Of a stretch of DNA of 64,000 nt, positions 55,439-63,770 are shown piece after piece. The position numbers were made by a program, and so were the translations under genes. Source of the stretch: Fundicoccus culcitae (GTDB lineage Bacteria; Bacillota; Bacilli; Lactobacillales; Aerococcaceae); the NCBI RefSeq assembly GCF_024661895.1, contig NZ_CP102453.1, positions 930,001 through 994,000 on the forward strand, written 5' to 3'. Numbering within the stretch: the first letter of the stretch is position 1; each line of letters begins with the position of its first letter. The notes beneath the pieces are model-generated. The model saw nothing but the letters and a program-made list of their open reading frames with translations. It was not told where the DNA came from and did not search any database.

Positions 55439-56356
55439 ATGCAATCAGTCATTGAAACGCACAATCTGTCGAAGCAATATGGATCTGTCCATGCACTCAA
55501 TCAAGTCAATATCTCTGTGGATCAAGGTGATATATATGGTCTCATCGGTCGTAATGGTGCGGGTAAAACCACTTTAATGAAAATCATAAATCGTCAAATT
55601 TTAGCCAGTGAGGGGAGTTTTGACATTTTAGGTGAAAATGTCACGCGTAATGATAATATATCCTTACGAATTGGCACTTTGATTGAAGCACCGGGACTTT
55701 ATTTAGATTTAACAGCCTATCAAAATATCGCTTTGAAGTGTCAATTAGCAGGGATTCGTCGTCCGGGTTATATTGAAGAATTGTTACATTTAGTGAATTT
55801 AGCGGATACCGGGCGCAAGCGGGCAAAGAATTTTTCTTTAGGGATGAAACAGCGTTTAGGCTTGGCGATTGCCTTGGTGGGTGATCCAGATATTTTATTG
55901 TTGGATGAGCCTACAAATGGAATGGATCCACAAGGGATTGCTGAGTTTCGGCAGATGATATTACGTTTGAATCGCGAACGGCATATTTCCGTGGTCATCT
56001 CTAGTCATATTTTAGGTGAGTTATCCAAGTTTATTACCAAGTTAGGGATTATTCATGAAGGTCAATTGATTAAGGAAGCGCGTTTAAGTGATTTAGAACA
56101 TGAGAATCAAGATCATTTGACGATTAAGGCCGCTGATTTAAAACCTATCGTGGCTTTTCTTGAAGACCAACTGCATATTACTAATTTTACAGTCATATCG
56201 CCTACAGAATTACATATTTTTGAACATTTACAAGCACCGGAGTCGATTAGTCATCCTTTAATTAAAGCCGGTATCTTATTTGATACCTTGGAATTAGATC
56301 GACATTCTTTGGAAGATATGTTTTTGACATTGACTGGAGGTGCTGTCCATGCTTAA
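55439..56356 (+). CDS. ABC transporter ATPase, BcrA-like
   Basis: Start at ATG 55439 (MQSVIETHNLSKQYG), eight bases after AAAGGAGG, giving 305 residues. Walker A is GRNGAGKTTLMKI, the signature is NFSLGMKQRLGLAIA and Walker B is ILLLDEPTNGMDPQG; the C-terminal extension (about 210-305) is typical of BcrA/NatA-like ATPases. Partner permease begins within the last codons. Probable export or immunity function against peptide antibiotics. Confidence 0.88.
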   Translation: MQSVIETHNLSKQYGSVHALNQVNISVDQGDIYGLIGRNGAGKTTLMKIINRQILASEGSFDILGENVTRNDNISLRIGTLIEAPGLYLDLTAYQNIALKCQLAGIRRPGYIEELLHLVNLADTGRKRAKNFSLGMKQRLGLAIALVGDPDILLLDEPTNGMDPQGIAEFRQMILRLNRERHISVVISSHILGELSKFITKLGIIHEGQLIKEARLSDLEHENQDHLTIKAADLKPIVAFLEDQLHITNFTVISPTELHIFEHLQAPESISHPLIKAGILFDTLELDRHSLEDMFLTLTGGAVHA

Positions 56357-57224
56357 CTTCATTCGTTTTGATATCAAGAAGTTGTTTTTGATGCGCGGTT
56401 TTTGGATTGCTCTAATCATTTTTGTTTTATTTTGTGGTATGACTTTGATTATCGATAGTATGGATTATCATGCGACCTTTGAAGACTATCAGACTTCGCA
56501 AACGGCTTTGAATGAAATGGCTGAAAATGAGGGGAGTGGCGATATCCGTATAGAAGTTGAATCGACGCAAAATTTGTTAACGGAAGAAGAATATCTGATT
56601 TATAAAGAGCAACTCCGTGAACGGATGACCATTACCGATTTTTCTTTATCATCCTATGGAATAACTATCGTCATCGCCTACATCTTTTTCGCCTTATTTG
56701 TCGGTAATGATTTTTCGAGTGGGTATTTGAAAAATATGTTGGCTCTGCGCGGCGCCAAATGGAAATGGGTCACTTCTAAGATAGTGGTGGCGGTCGTTTT
56801 TAATCTAGTCATGTATTTAGTGGCTTTAGGATTTGGAGTTTTGTATGAAATAAGTGCTGGTCAGTTCCCGGCGGCTATTAATTTAGGTCATCTAGTGTTA
56901 AATTTCTTGTTATACAGCTTACTGTTTATTTTGATTATGTTATTAAATGTGGCATTGTTGCTGATTTTCCAAAGCAAAGTAACAATTATGGTCGTGAGCA
57001 CCTTGTTAAGTATGGGCTTGCATATTAATATTTTAAATCAAATTGGTAATTTAACCGGCCTCGATCTCACATCTTATTTCTATTCCATTCGCCTACAAAA
57101 CATGGGAATGGATTATCAAGGCCTTATCATACCAGCTTTGGTCAGTGGGTTGATCAGTTTCCTTCTATTATATAGCTTTAATCGTTGGTATGTTTACCGC
57201 GTTGATTTTAAATTTGAAAGTTAA
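56349..57224 (+). CDS. ABC-2 transporter permease
   Basis: Start at ATG 56349 (MLNFIRFDIKKLFLMRGFWI), eight bases after GGAGG and overlapping the ATPase stop by eight bases, giving 291 residues. About six membrane segments with a long extracellular loop after the first one (residues 40-95, rich in Glu), and FVGNDFSSGYLKNMLALRGA as coupling helix. It forms the transporter with the preceding ATPase. Confidence 0.85.
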   Translation: MLNFIRFDIKKLFLMRGFWIALIIFVLFCGMTLIIDSMDYHATFEDYQTSQTALNEMAENEGSGDIRIEVESTQNLLTEEEYLIYKEQLRERMTITDFSLSSYGITIVIAYIFFALFVGNDFSSGYLKNMLALRGAKWKWVTSKIVVAVVFNLVMYLVALGFGVLYEISAGQFPAAINLGHLVLNFLLYSLLFILIMLLNVALLLIFQSKVTIMVVSTLLSMGLHINILNQIGNLTGLDLTSYFYSIRLQNMGMDYQGLIIPALVSGLISFLLLYSFNRWYVYRVDFKFES

Positions 57225-57245
57225 TTGCTTTAAGGAGGTAAAACG

Positions 57246-58097
57246 ATGATTGGACTACTCATTTTTCTGTTAGTCGTTATCACAGCTTACCTCCTTTATT
57301 ATCGTTATCAAGTCCATCTCATTCAAAGAGAACTCAAGGAAATCCAGCGCCGCAACTATACCAATCAGCTGTTAACCCAGGAATTCCATAGCCAGGAATT
57401 GAATGCTTTGATTGCTAATATTAATGAAACAATTGAAAAAGAGCGTCGCCTCAATCTGCAGATGATTCATCACCAAAACGCTTTGAGTCATTTGATGACT
57501 CACTTATCCCACGATATCCGCACCCCTTTGACAAGTTTGTCTGGTTTTGTCCAACTGTTGGAGCAAGCTGAATCCGAAACTGACAAAGAACGTTATTTTG
57601 CGATTATTTACCAGCGCCTAGCTGATTTAAACCGCATGCTAGATGAGCTCTTTTTGTTGATGAAGTTAGATAATGTGAATTACTCGATTGATTTAACAGC
57701 CGTCGATTGGAATGAGTTTATTAAGCAACATCTTTTGAGTCATTATGATCGTCTGTCTGAAAACAGCTTGCAGCCGGCCGTTCATTTACCTCAAGAGGCT
57801 GTCATGATAAACGCCAACGAGACATTGCTTGTGCGTATCCACGACAATTTGCTCAAGAACATCCTGGATCATGGCGGCAGTGATATTTATTTGGGGTTGC
57901 AGGTTGTAGATCAAACCGCCCACTTCACCCTCTCAAATAAATACCCCCTTCACAAAGAAGCTAGCGCTGCTAACAGTGGCCTTGGTTTAACCATTGTCGC
58001 TGCTGCCGTCGAGAATATGCATGGCAGCCTTGAAATTGCTGACAATGACAGCTTGTTTGTAGTGGAAATTGTGATGCCGTTGCATGAAGTTGGGTAA
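57246..58097 (+). CDS. Sensor histidine kinase
   Basis: A 283-residue kinase starting at ATG 57246 behind AAGGAGGTAAAACG. It has one N-terminal membrane helix and no extracellular domain, then a short coiled linker. The H box LSHDIRTPLTSL holds phosphohistidine His89; the N box is LLKNILDHGG and the G box NSGLGLTIVAAA. The lack of a sensory domain suggests that it detects signals in the membrane or through the adjoining ABC transporter. Partner of the 54668 response regulator. Confidence 0.9.
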   Translation: MIGLLIFLLVVITAYLLYYRYQVHLIQRELKEIQRRNYTNQLLTQEFHSQELNALIANINETIEKERRLNLQMIHHQNALSHLMTHLSHDIRTPLTSLSGFVQLLEQAESETDKERYFAIIYQRLADLNRMLDELFLLMKLDNVNYSIDLTAVDWNEFIKQHLLSHYDRLSENSLQPAVHLPQEAVMINANETLLVRIHDNLLKNILDHGGSDIYLGLQVVDQTAHFTLSNKYPLHKEASAANSGLGLTIVAAAVENMHGSLEIADNDSLFVVEIVMPLHEVG

Positions 58098-58106
58098 GGT
58101 TTAGAT

Positions 58107-58132
58107 AGACAGCAGGCTGGCTGTCTTTTTTT
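58107..58132 (+). terminator. Terminator of the two-component/ABC operon
   Basis: AGACAGC and GCTGTCT (7-bp stem) around a short loop, followed by seven T, 10 bases past the kinase stop. Confidence 0.85.
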
Positions 58133-58153
58133 GTGGGGTATTTATTTAAGGGG

Positions 58154-58184
58154 TTGACCTAGAGTGAGGTCTAGGTGGTAAACT
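58154..58184 (+). promoter_or_regulatory. MerR-type promoter/operator
   Basis: TTGACC (58154) and TAAACT (58179) are separated by 19 bases. The spacer region carries the palindrome ACCTAGA-N6-TCTAGGT (58157-58176). The over-long spacer with a central palindrome is the classic MerR-family target, which the regulator twists when activated. It precedes the merR gene itself, so the gene is autoregulated. Confidence 0.85.
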
Positions 58185-58202
58185 GTCGTTAGAGGTGAAA
58201 AA

Positions 58203-58613
58203 ATGTCTTATCGTATCGGAGAGTTAGCAGAAAAGGTCGGAATGACGATTCATGGTTTGCGGTTTTACGAGAAGGAAGGTTTGATTAAGCCAGAACGCCA
58301 AGGCAATAACCGGGTGTATAGTGAAGAGGATTACTTATGGATCAAGTTTTTATTGCATATGAAGGCGACGGGGATGTCGCTGCATGATATGAAGCGTTAC
58401 ACGGACTTGCGGAAAAGTGCCAATCCGCCTCTAGAGGAATTAATGGCAATTTTGACGACGCATCGCCAAAGTGTCCTTGAGCAAATTGCCTTGTATCAAG
58501 CCAATTTGGAAGTCATAGAGAATAAAATTAAGGTTTATCAAGAACAAATTGATGAAAACAAAGGAAAAGACTTGTTTGATAGTTTTAAAGAGGACTTTCA
58601 AGGGGCTGATTGA
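58203..58613 (+). CDS. MerR-family transcriptional regulator
   Basis: A 136-residue protein starting MSYRIGELAEKVGMTIHGLR behind AGAGGTGAAAAA. The N-terminal winged helix (YRIGELAEKVGMTIHGLRFY) and the following FLLHMKATGMSLHDMKRYTD belong to the AdhR/NmlR-like MerR subgroup that senses aldehydes or stress. The C-terminal coiled coil has no cysteine, so thiol sensing is unlikely. Its operator lies immediately upstream. Other targets are not visible here; the following gene has its own spacing. Confidence 0.88.
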   Translation: MSYRIGELAEKVGMTIHGLRFYEKEGLIKPERQGNNRVYSEEDYLWIKFLLHMKATGMSLHDMKRYTDLRKSANPPLEELMAILTTHRQSVLEQIALYQANLEVIENKIKVYQEQIDENKGKDLFDSFKEDFQGAD

Positions 58614-58713
58614 GACGTGAAGATTTTTAAGAAAAGTTTAAGATTTAAAAAAACCAAAAAATAAAGATGGAAATCGACTCTTTTTACGTATATATAAGTA
58701 AAGGAGCGATGAA

Positions 58714-59625
58714 ATGGAAAAAACGATACAACATAAAATTTTAGAATCGATGGCTACGCGCGGGATGATTCATGATCAGAAATGGGAACAAAAGTTAAAT
58801 CGTCTAAAAAGTGGTTATGATGGTGAACTGGCCTTTATAAAGTGGTTTAATCAGTATAATCGCAGTTACTGGAAATTAGAGATCGATTATTGGTTTGATA
58901 TCGATGGTAGAAAACAAATTGATGATATTCTGATGGCGAACCATCGCTGGATTGTTGTCGATGTGAAGAATTACTTTGGAAAATTTAACTACCTTGAGGG
59001 CGATTGTTTGCTAAATGGCTTTACAATGGGGACGGATATTTTCAATAACTTGGAAACCAAAACGAAAAAAGCACGCCAAATAGCTGCAGAGATTAGCCGC
59101 AACATCCAAGTAGATTCAGCAATGATATTTATTGGAGATCATTGCCAAGTCGAGTTGGATTGTGTGCCGAAGGCGCAAGTGGTGATGCGTAACGGCTTGT
59201 TCCAGTTTATTGATGGGCTCGAGTTCGCAGAACCCATGGCGGATTGGCTGCAGAAAAAAGTGGCGACCAAGCTGGATTATTATCGTACGGATGAGAGACC
59301 ACCGGATATTGCCTTGAGTCCGACGCAATTTAGTGAATTGAAGAAAGGCATTCAGTGTCCGCATTGTAAACAATCCAATCTCCACATCAATCGTGTGTGG
59401 ATTACTTGTAAAGAGTGCGGTAGAAAGGAATCCTATAAAGATGCCATTTGTCGGCATGCCGTCGAATTGAGTTATCTGTTTTATTATCACCCGAAAATGG
59501 TGACGACTAGTAATGTGTATGCGTTGATGGGCGGGCAAATAAATAAGCGAGTAATTAGAAAATATTTAGTTCAAGAATTTCAAGCTATGAAGTCTAAAAA
59601 ATACTGTTATTACAAAGTAAGATAG
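58714..59625 (+). CDS. NERD-domain nuclease-like protein with zinc ribbon
   Basis: A 303-residue protein. Residues 35-150 form a nuclease-related domain (NERD): KSGYDGELAFIKWFNQY, then QIDDILMANHRWIVVDVKNY, where D and the later D-V-K match a PD-(D/E)XK active site. A zinc ribbon CPHCKQSNLHINRVWITCK with a second Cys pair follows near residue 215, then a basic helical C terminus. Start behind AAGGAGCGATGAA. NERD proteins are linked to DNA processing; the exact role is unknown. A hairpin repeat array follows. Confidence 0.85.
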   Translation: MEKTIQHKILESMATRGMIHDQKWEQKLNRLKSGYDGELAFIKWFNQYNRSYWKLEIDYWFDIDGRKQIDDILMANHRWIVVDVKNYFGKFNYLEGDCLLNGFTMGTDIFNNLETKTKKARQIAAEISRNIQVDSAMIFIGDHCQVELDCVPKAQVVMRNGLFQFIDGLEFAEPMADWLQKKVATKLDYYRTDERPPDIALSPTQFSELKKGIQCPHCKQSNLHINRVWITCKECGRKESYKDAICRHAVELSYLFYYHPKMVTTSNVYALMGGQINKRVIRKYLVQEFQAMKSKKYCYYKVR

Positions 59626-59690
59626 ATATTTGTTGTTTAATGAGGCTTTTTAACTCAACTAGGTTTTTCTGAGTGGCATAAAACCGGCCC

Positions 59691-59850
59691 ATTGTCACTC
59701 AGATTTTCTCCCATGACAATAAGACGCCCCATTGTCACTCAGATTTTCTCTCATGACAATAAGACGCCCCATTGTCACTCAGATTTTCTCTCATGACAAT
59801 AAGACGCCCCATTGTCACTCAGATTTTCTCTCATGACAATAAACCACATT
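59691..59850. repeat. Hairpin array: four 40-bp units with ATTGTCA/TGACAAT stems
   Basis: Units begin ATTGTCACTCAGATTTTCTC at 59691, 59731, 59771 and 59811, exactly 40 bp apart. Arms ATTGTCA and TGACAAT enclose a 16-base loop, and the linker is AAGACGCCCC. This is the array C unit (35671-35790) in opposite orientation. It fills the gap between the NERD and flavoenzyme genes. Confidence 0.88.
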
Positions 59851-59946
59851 TCCCCCATCCCCTAAGCACTTTCATTCGCTTTCAGGCACGAACAAGGTAT
59901 ACTTTACTTAAGAGAGGCTGACAAGTTAAAGAAAGGTGGTAACAAA

Positions 59947-61164
59947 ATGAAGTTTGATACGTTGATTGTGGGTGGGTCGATTGCTGGTTACAATGTGGCT
60001 AAGCAATTGCGTGCCCTGGACTATACTGGAACCCTTGCGATTGTTGAAAAAGAGCCTTATTTGCCCTATGATCGTAAGGAGTTGTCGAAAACTTGGTTGA
60101 AGGATCGTGAAAAGCTTGATCCGCCGTACATGCAGGACCAGGCCTTTTATGATGAGCGCGACATTACCCTGCTTCTCAACACGCAAGCTACCGCGGTTGA
60201 CCCTCAAAATAAATATCTCAGCACTAACGAAAAAGGGGATATTTATTATGAGTATTTGGTGTTGGCGACGGGGTCGCAATTGCGGACACTTGATGTGCCG
60301 CATGCGGATGCTGAGGGAATATACTATTTGCGGAACTTTGAGAATGCTTTGGCGATTAAGGAGCGAGCCAAAGAGGTGGAAAAAGTGGCGATTGTGGGTG
60401 GCGGTTTTATTGGGCTTGAGTTAGCGGCTACTTTGTCGACTTTTGGGTTAGATATTACGGTCATTGAATATACGCAAAATCCTTTAGGACGGATTATTGG
60501 TATGGATGCGTCGGATTATTTTGTGAAGATGCACCAAGCGCATGGGATAAAATTTATTGTTGGTAGTGGTGCGAGTGACTTTCAAGTGGATGATGCTAAT
60601 CAAGTGACAGCAGTCGTAACGGATAAAGGGGTGGTTGTGCCAGCGCAGATGGTTATTGTGGGTGTAGGAGTTGTGCCTAACTTGACGTTAGAGGTGCCTG
60701 GGTTAGAGGTGGATCATGGGATTGTGGTGAATGAATTTAGTGAAAGTTCACTACCAAATATTTTTGCCGTTGGAGATGCGACGATTTGGCCATACAATGG
60801 CAAAATGATTCATATTGAACATTGGGAGAATGCCTTTAATCAAGGAAAGACATTGGCAAGCAATATTATCGACCCCCAAAGTAAAGCCTTTAAGGTGATG
60901 CCCTACTTTTGGACCGACCAATATGACCAGACATTTGAGTATTTAGGCAATACGCGTGAGTGGGCTGATACGGTTATCCGGGGTGACCTCGATTCAGGCA
61001 AATTCACTATTGCCTACTTAGATGACCAAGATATCCCATTGGCCATCCTGTTTGCTAATCATGCTGATGCCCGCAAGGAAGTGGCAGGCTTATTAAGGCA
61101 ACGCAAACCCTTAAATCGTGAAATGTTTAAAGATAGAGAGCATAATCTAACCGAACTTTATTGA
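59947..61164 (+). CDS. FAD/NAD(P)-dependent oxidoreductase, ferredoxin-reductase-like
   Basis: A 405-residue flavoenzyme starting at ATG 59947 behind AAAGGTGGTAACAAA. The FAD-binding TLIVGGSIAGYNVAKQL is N-terminal, the NAD-binding VAIVGGGFIGLELAATL near residue 150, and the second FAD motif LPNIFAVGDATIW near 270. The C-terminal reductase domain has MPYFWTDQYDQTFEYLGN. There is no CxxC redox pair, so it belongs to the rubredoxin/ferredoxin reductase group. It is followed at 10 bases by a DUF488 gene. Confidence 0.88.
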   Translation: MKFDTLIVGGSIAGYNVAKQLRALDYTGTLAIVEKEPYLPYDRKELSKTWLKDREKLDPPYMQDQAFYDERDITLLLNTQATAVDPQNKYLSTNEKGDIYYEYLVLATGSQLRTLDVPHADAEGIYYLRNFENALAIKERAKEVEKVAIVGGGFIGLELAATLSTFGLDITVIEYTQNPLGRIIGMDASDYFVKMHQAHGIKFIVGSGASDFQVDDANQVTAVVTDKGVVVPAQMVIVGVGVVPNLTLEVPGLEVDHGIVVNEFSESSLPNIFAVGDATIWPYNGKMIHIEHWENAFNQGKTLASNIIDPQSKAFKVMPYFWTDQYDQTFEYLGNTREWADTVIRGDLDSGKFTIAYLDDQDIPLAILFANHADARKEVAGLLRQRKPLNREMFKDREHNLTELY

Positions 61165-61173
61165 GGTGATGAC

Positions 61174-61527
61174 ATGTTAAAGTTGAAACGGATTTATGAA
61201 GCAGCGGAAGACACTGATGGCTACCGGATTTTGGCGGACCGCTTGTGGCCACGGGGTGTGAGTAAGGAAGAGGCGCAGATTGATGCGTGGAATAAGGATA
61301 TTACACCTTCCAATGAACTACGCAAAGAATATCACAGCCAAGCGATTGACTTTGCCGAGTTTTCTATGGAATATCGGGCCGAGTTGGAAAAGAATGCACA
61401 GGCTTTAGAGGCTTGCCGCGAAATTGCCCAAAAAGCAAAAGACGAAACCGTCACATTGTTGACCGCGACCAAAGACATCGCCACCAGTCACTTAGTCATA
61501 TTAAAAGACTACATTGAAAATGCCTAA
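61174..61527 (+). CDS. DUF488 family protein
   Basis: A 117-residue protein with the DUF488 hallmark DTDGYRILADRLWPRGVSKE, then DAWNKDITPSNELRKEYH. The family is widespread and soluble, and its function is unknown; it is often near redox genes. The start follows GAGGTGATGAC and comes 10 bases after the flavoenzyme, so both are co-transcribed. Confidence 0.88.
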   Translation: MLKLKRIYEAAEDTDGYRILADRLWPRGVSKEEAQIDAWNKDITPSNELRKEYHSQAIDFAEFSMEYRAELEKNAQALEACREIAQKAKDETVTLLTATKDIATSHLVILKDYIENA

Positions 61528-61561
61528 AAAAACTGAGCGAAGCAAACTTCGCTCAGTTTTT
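61526..61561. terminator. Bidirectional terminator between converging genes
   Basis: AACTGAGCGAAG (61531-61542) pairs with CTTCGCTCAGTT (61547-61558) around CAAA, with A runs before and T runs after, so it works on both strands. The stop codon of the minus-strand gene lies inside the stem. Confidence 0.88.
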
Positions 61562-61909
61562 AGCTGGGTCGCGCCAGACATAAATAATCAATCCTAGAAT
61601 TAGTCCGACTAGTACTAGATGCATAAACCCTTTGATGACAATCGGCCAAGCGGCTAACATTTCAATTGCAACAGGTAAAATAACGACCATAGCAACTAAA
61701 ATGGCAACTGTCGTCCACACCTTTTGCGGCGTAATCAAGCGGAAACTACTCCAAATATTAAAAACTAAAAAGAAAAAAATGGTGGTAATGGTTGCATGGA
61801 CAGCACCTTTTGCCACGGGCGTTAAACTCCTTGTTAAAGGTACAACAATTAGGAAGACAACAACCAGTGCCCCTAAATAGATTAAAGCTTTTTTGAATTT
61901 TGCGTTCAT
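61553..61909 (-). CDS. Small integral membrane protein of unknown function
   Basis: Start at ATG 61909 (MNAKFKKALIYLGALVVVFL) behind TCAGGAGGATGTT, giving 118 residues; the longer frame lacks a ribosome site. Four hydrophobic segments are visible, with few charged loops. It ends DPAKN inside the shared terminator. No family recognised. Confidence 0.65.
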   Translation of the reverse strand: MNAKFKKALIYLGALVVVFLIVVPLTRSLTPVAKGAVHATITTIFFFLVFNIWSSFRLITPQKVWTTVAILVAMVVILPVAIEMLAAWPIVIKGFMHLVLVGLILGLIIYVWRDPAKN

Positions 61910-62056
61910 AACATCCTCCTGACAGTTTAAATCACCTATAATTATAGCATTGTCAGATTCGAATGGATTATAAAAGATGCTTATAGTAAACGCAATCAAA
62001 TTAATCGTAAAACACGCCAATTAGGAGTACAATAACATCATAGGAGGCGTATTAAA

Positions 62057-62821
62057 ATGAAATATTCATTGAAGAAATGGATGTTATTGTTAGTTGTTGC
62101 TATGTTCGCACCAGGGTTAATATTCGGAGATATTTACTTAGGGGTTTTTCCTAATCCCGTCGTTCATGCACAAAGTGTTTCGCCTAAAAGCCATGCCCAA
62201 AAGATTATTGATGGTTTAGCGGCCATTTATCCTTCGGATGTTTTACCGACGTACGTATTGACAGAGAATGACCCGCTTTATGTCACGGCCGCAACGACAG
62301 GTAGCCGTAATCAGGACGATTTCAACATTCTCTATTATGCCGAAGATAAACCCATCGAAATCAATGATTTAGCCGTCAATAATTTAACCCCCATCGCTGC
62401 CTTTCAAAAATCAACCTATGATACCGAACAACATGCAGCGGATGCGGTTCAACAAGTGTTAGATCTGCAAGGCCAAAAAGTTGATTTAGGTTATGGCATT
62501 ACCGGTTATATGCAAGGTGCAGCCGGGTCAAGTTATTTAAATTGGCAAGAAGGTAACTGGAGTTTGGTGGTTCAGGCATCTAATATTGATAATGAAGATC
62601 CTGTCCCATTAGCCAAAGAAATTGTGACCTATCTTGAAGAAATCTATTTACCAGCGCCGACTTCCGTGGGCCAAATCACTTTGAGAGTGACCCCAACAGG
62701 TAACTACAAAGACAACACGGTTATCTGGCAAGATGGTAATATCGTGTACAAAGTATCCCATTATGATGCCATGCATGCAGTTATCATGGCCGGTTCAATT
62801 ACCAACCCAACGGAACAATAA
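62057..62821 (+). CDS. Secreted protein of unknown function
   Basis: A 254-residue protein with a signal peptide (KKWMLLLVVAMFAPGLIFGD region) likely cut after VHA near residue 38. The mature part contains HAQKIIDGLAAIYPSDVLPT and LNWQEGNWSLVVQASN, and is acidic with no cysteine. Start behind TAGGAGGCGTATTAAA. It appears monocistronic, with its own terminator after it. Similar hypothetical secreted proteins occur in lactic acid bacteria; no function is known to me. Confidence 0.65.
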   Translation: MKYSLKKWMLLLVVAMFAPGLIFGDIYLGVFPNPVVHAQSVSPKSHAQKIIDGLAAIYPSDVLPTYVLTENDPLYVTAATTGSRNQDDFNILYYAEDKPIEINDLAVNNLTPIAAFQKSTYDTEQHAADAVQQVLDLQGQKVDLGYGITGYMQGAAGSSYLNWQEGNWSLVVQASNIDNEDPVPLAKEIVTYLEEIYLPAPTSVGQITLRVTPTGNYKDNTVIWQDGNIVYKVSHYDAMHAVIMAGSITNPTEQ

Positions 62822-62834
62822 TTAAAACCCTAAT

Positions 62835-62897
62835 AAATATCCCAGTATCTCGAGCAAGTTACTGCCCTGTGCAGGAAGTGATATTGGGGTATTTTTT
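62835..62897 (+). terminator. Terminator after the 62057 gene
   Basis: AATATCCCAGTATC pairs with GATATTGGGGTATT (with wobble pairs) around a long loop and is followed by TTTTT. Confidence 0.7.
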
Positions 62898-62934
62898 ATG
62901 AGTTTGACAGCAATTCATCAATTATTTATTTTTT

Positions 62935-62961
62935 TGAAAGGATTTGACTTTCTCATTCGTA
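62935..62961 (+). promoter_or_regulatory. Candidate ECF-sigma promoter
   Basis: TGAAAG (62935) and CGTA (62958) are 17 bases apart, resembling TGAAAC-N16/17-CGTC promoters of Bacillus ECF factors. It lies about 50 bases before the small secreted protein gene, which precedes the ECF sigma gene, so autoregulation is likely. A TTGACT overlapping it could be a normal promoter instead. Confidence 0.45.
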
Positions 62962-63009
62962 TTATAAGTGAAGAAGGTTTTCTTCAATAAAAAATAGGAG
63001 TGTTTTATC

Positions 63010-63243
63010 ATGAAAAAGAAAATGGTGCTTTTAGCAGTTGGGGCTTTATTATTAGTTGGTGGAACAAGTGTTTATGCAGCAGCTGTGCCGGGAAACCAAC
63101 GTCCAACACAAACCAATGAGTACGATGATTACCCTCATTGTCATCAAATGGATGCCGATGGTTGGATGCCGCAATATTTGCAACATCAAAGAGGTCGATT
63201 CAATTCGTTTGGTCCTCAGTTTCAGATGATGCATCCATATTGA
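63010..63243 (+). CDS. Small secreted Met/His-rich protein
   Basis: A 77-residue protein starting MKKKMVLLAVGALLLVGGTS, with a signal peptide cut near VYAA-A (residue 24). The mature 50 residues are rich in His, Met, Gln and Tyr: DDYPHCHQMDADGWMPQYLQ, then FQMMHPY at the end. That composition suggests copper or other metal binding outside the cell. It lies 32 bases before an ECF sigma gene, behind a candidate ECF promoter, so it may be a target or sensor of that system. I recognise no family. Confidence 0.65.
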   Translation: MKKKMVLLAVGALLLVGGTSVYAAAVPGNQRPTQTNEYDDYPHCHQMDADGWMPQYLQHQRGRFNSFGPQFQMMHPY

Positions 63244-63275
63244 TCAGCAGAGATATTTAGTTAAAGGTGGGAATT

Positions 63276-63770
63276 ATGAAGAGTGAAGCGAGTGTCGTAG
63301 AGGCTATTGAAACATATGGCGACACGATTAAGCGGATTTGCATGGTTTATTTGAAGAACCAGGCCGATACGGAAGATATTTTTCAAAATGTTTTCATTAA
63401 ATATGCGACGCAATCTCCACTCTTTGACTCTAAGGAGCATGAGAAAGCGTGGCTAATTCGTGTAACCATTAATGAATGTAAGGATTTCCTGAAAAGTTTT
63501 TATAAAAGCCATTTTGTTTTCAATCGTGATGAAGTGATTCATAATCAGTTAAGCGTTTCGATAGATACAGGTTCAAACGAGTTGCTTGATGCCGTTCTTT
63601 CTTTACCAAGTAAATATCGCGAGGTTCTTTATTTGTTTTATTACGAGGAATACTCAGCCGTTGAAATTGCAGAGCTTTTAAATAAAAATCCCAATACAAT
63701 CTATACTAGACTGGCGCGTTCAAGGGATCTGTTAAAGGTTAAGTTAGGAGAGTCATCTAATGGAAAATAA
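63276..63770 (+). CDS. ECF-type RNA polymerase sigma factor
   Basis: Start at ATG 63276 (MKSEASVVEAIETYGDTIKR), behind AAAGGTGGGAATT, giving 164 residues. Region 2 is VYLKNQADTEDIFQNVFIKY and region 4 is LPSKYREVLYLFYYEEYSAV followed by EIAELLNKNPNTIYTRLARS. It directs transcription of an envelope or metal-stress regulon. Its stop overlaps the next gene's start by 11 bases, the usual pairing with its anti-sigma factor. Confidence 0.92.
   Translation: MKSEASVVEAIETYGDTIKRICMVYLKNQADTEDIFQNVFIKYATQSPLFDSKEHEKAWLIRVTINECKDFLKSFYKSHFVFNRDEVIHNQLSVSIDTGSNELLDAVLSLPSKYREVLYLFYYEEYSAVEIAELLNKNPNTIYTRLARSRDLLKVKLGESSNGK

Noticed and set aside
59116-59538. Minus-strand open frame of 140 codons opposite the NERD gene
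   Set aside because: His/Thr/Ile-rich shadow of a recognisable gene, without a ribosome site.
60107-60424. Second plus-strand open frame inside the flavoenzyme gene
   Set aside because: It is an internal frame of a well-conserved gene with Arg/Trp/Cys-rich product and no start signal.
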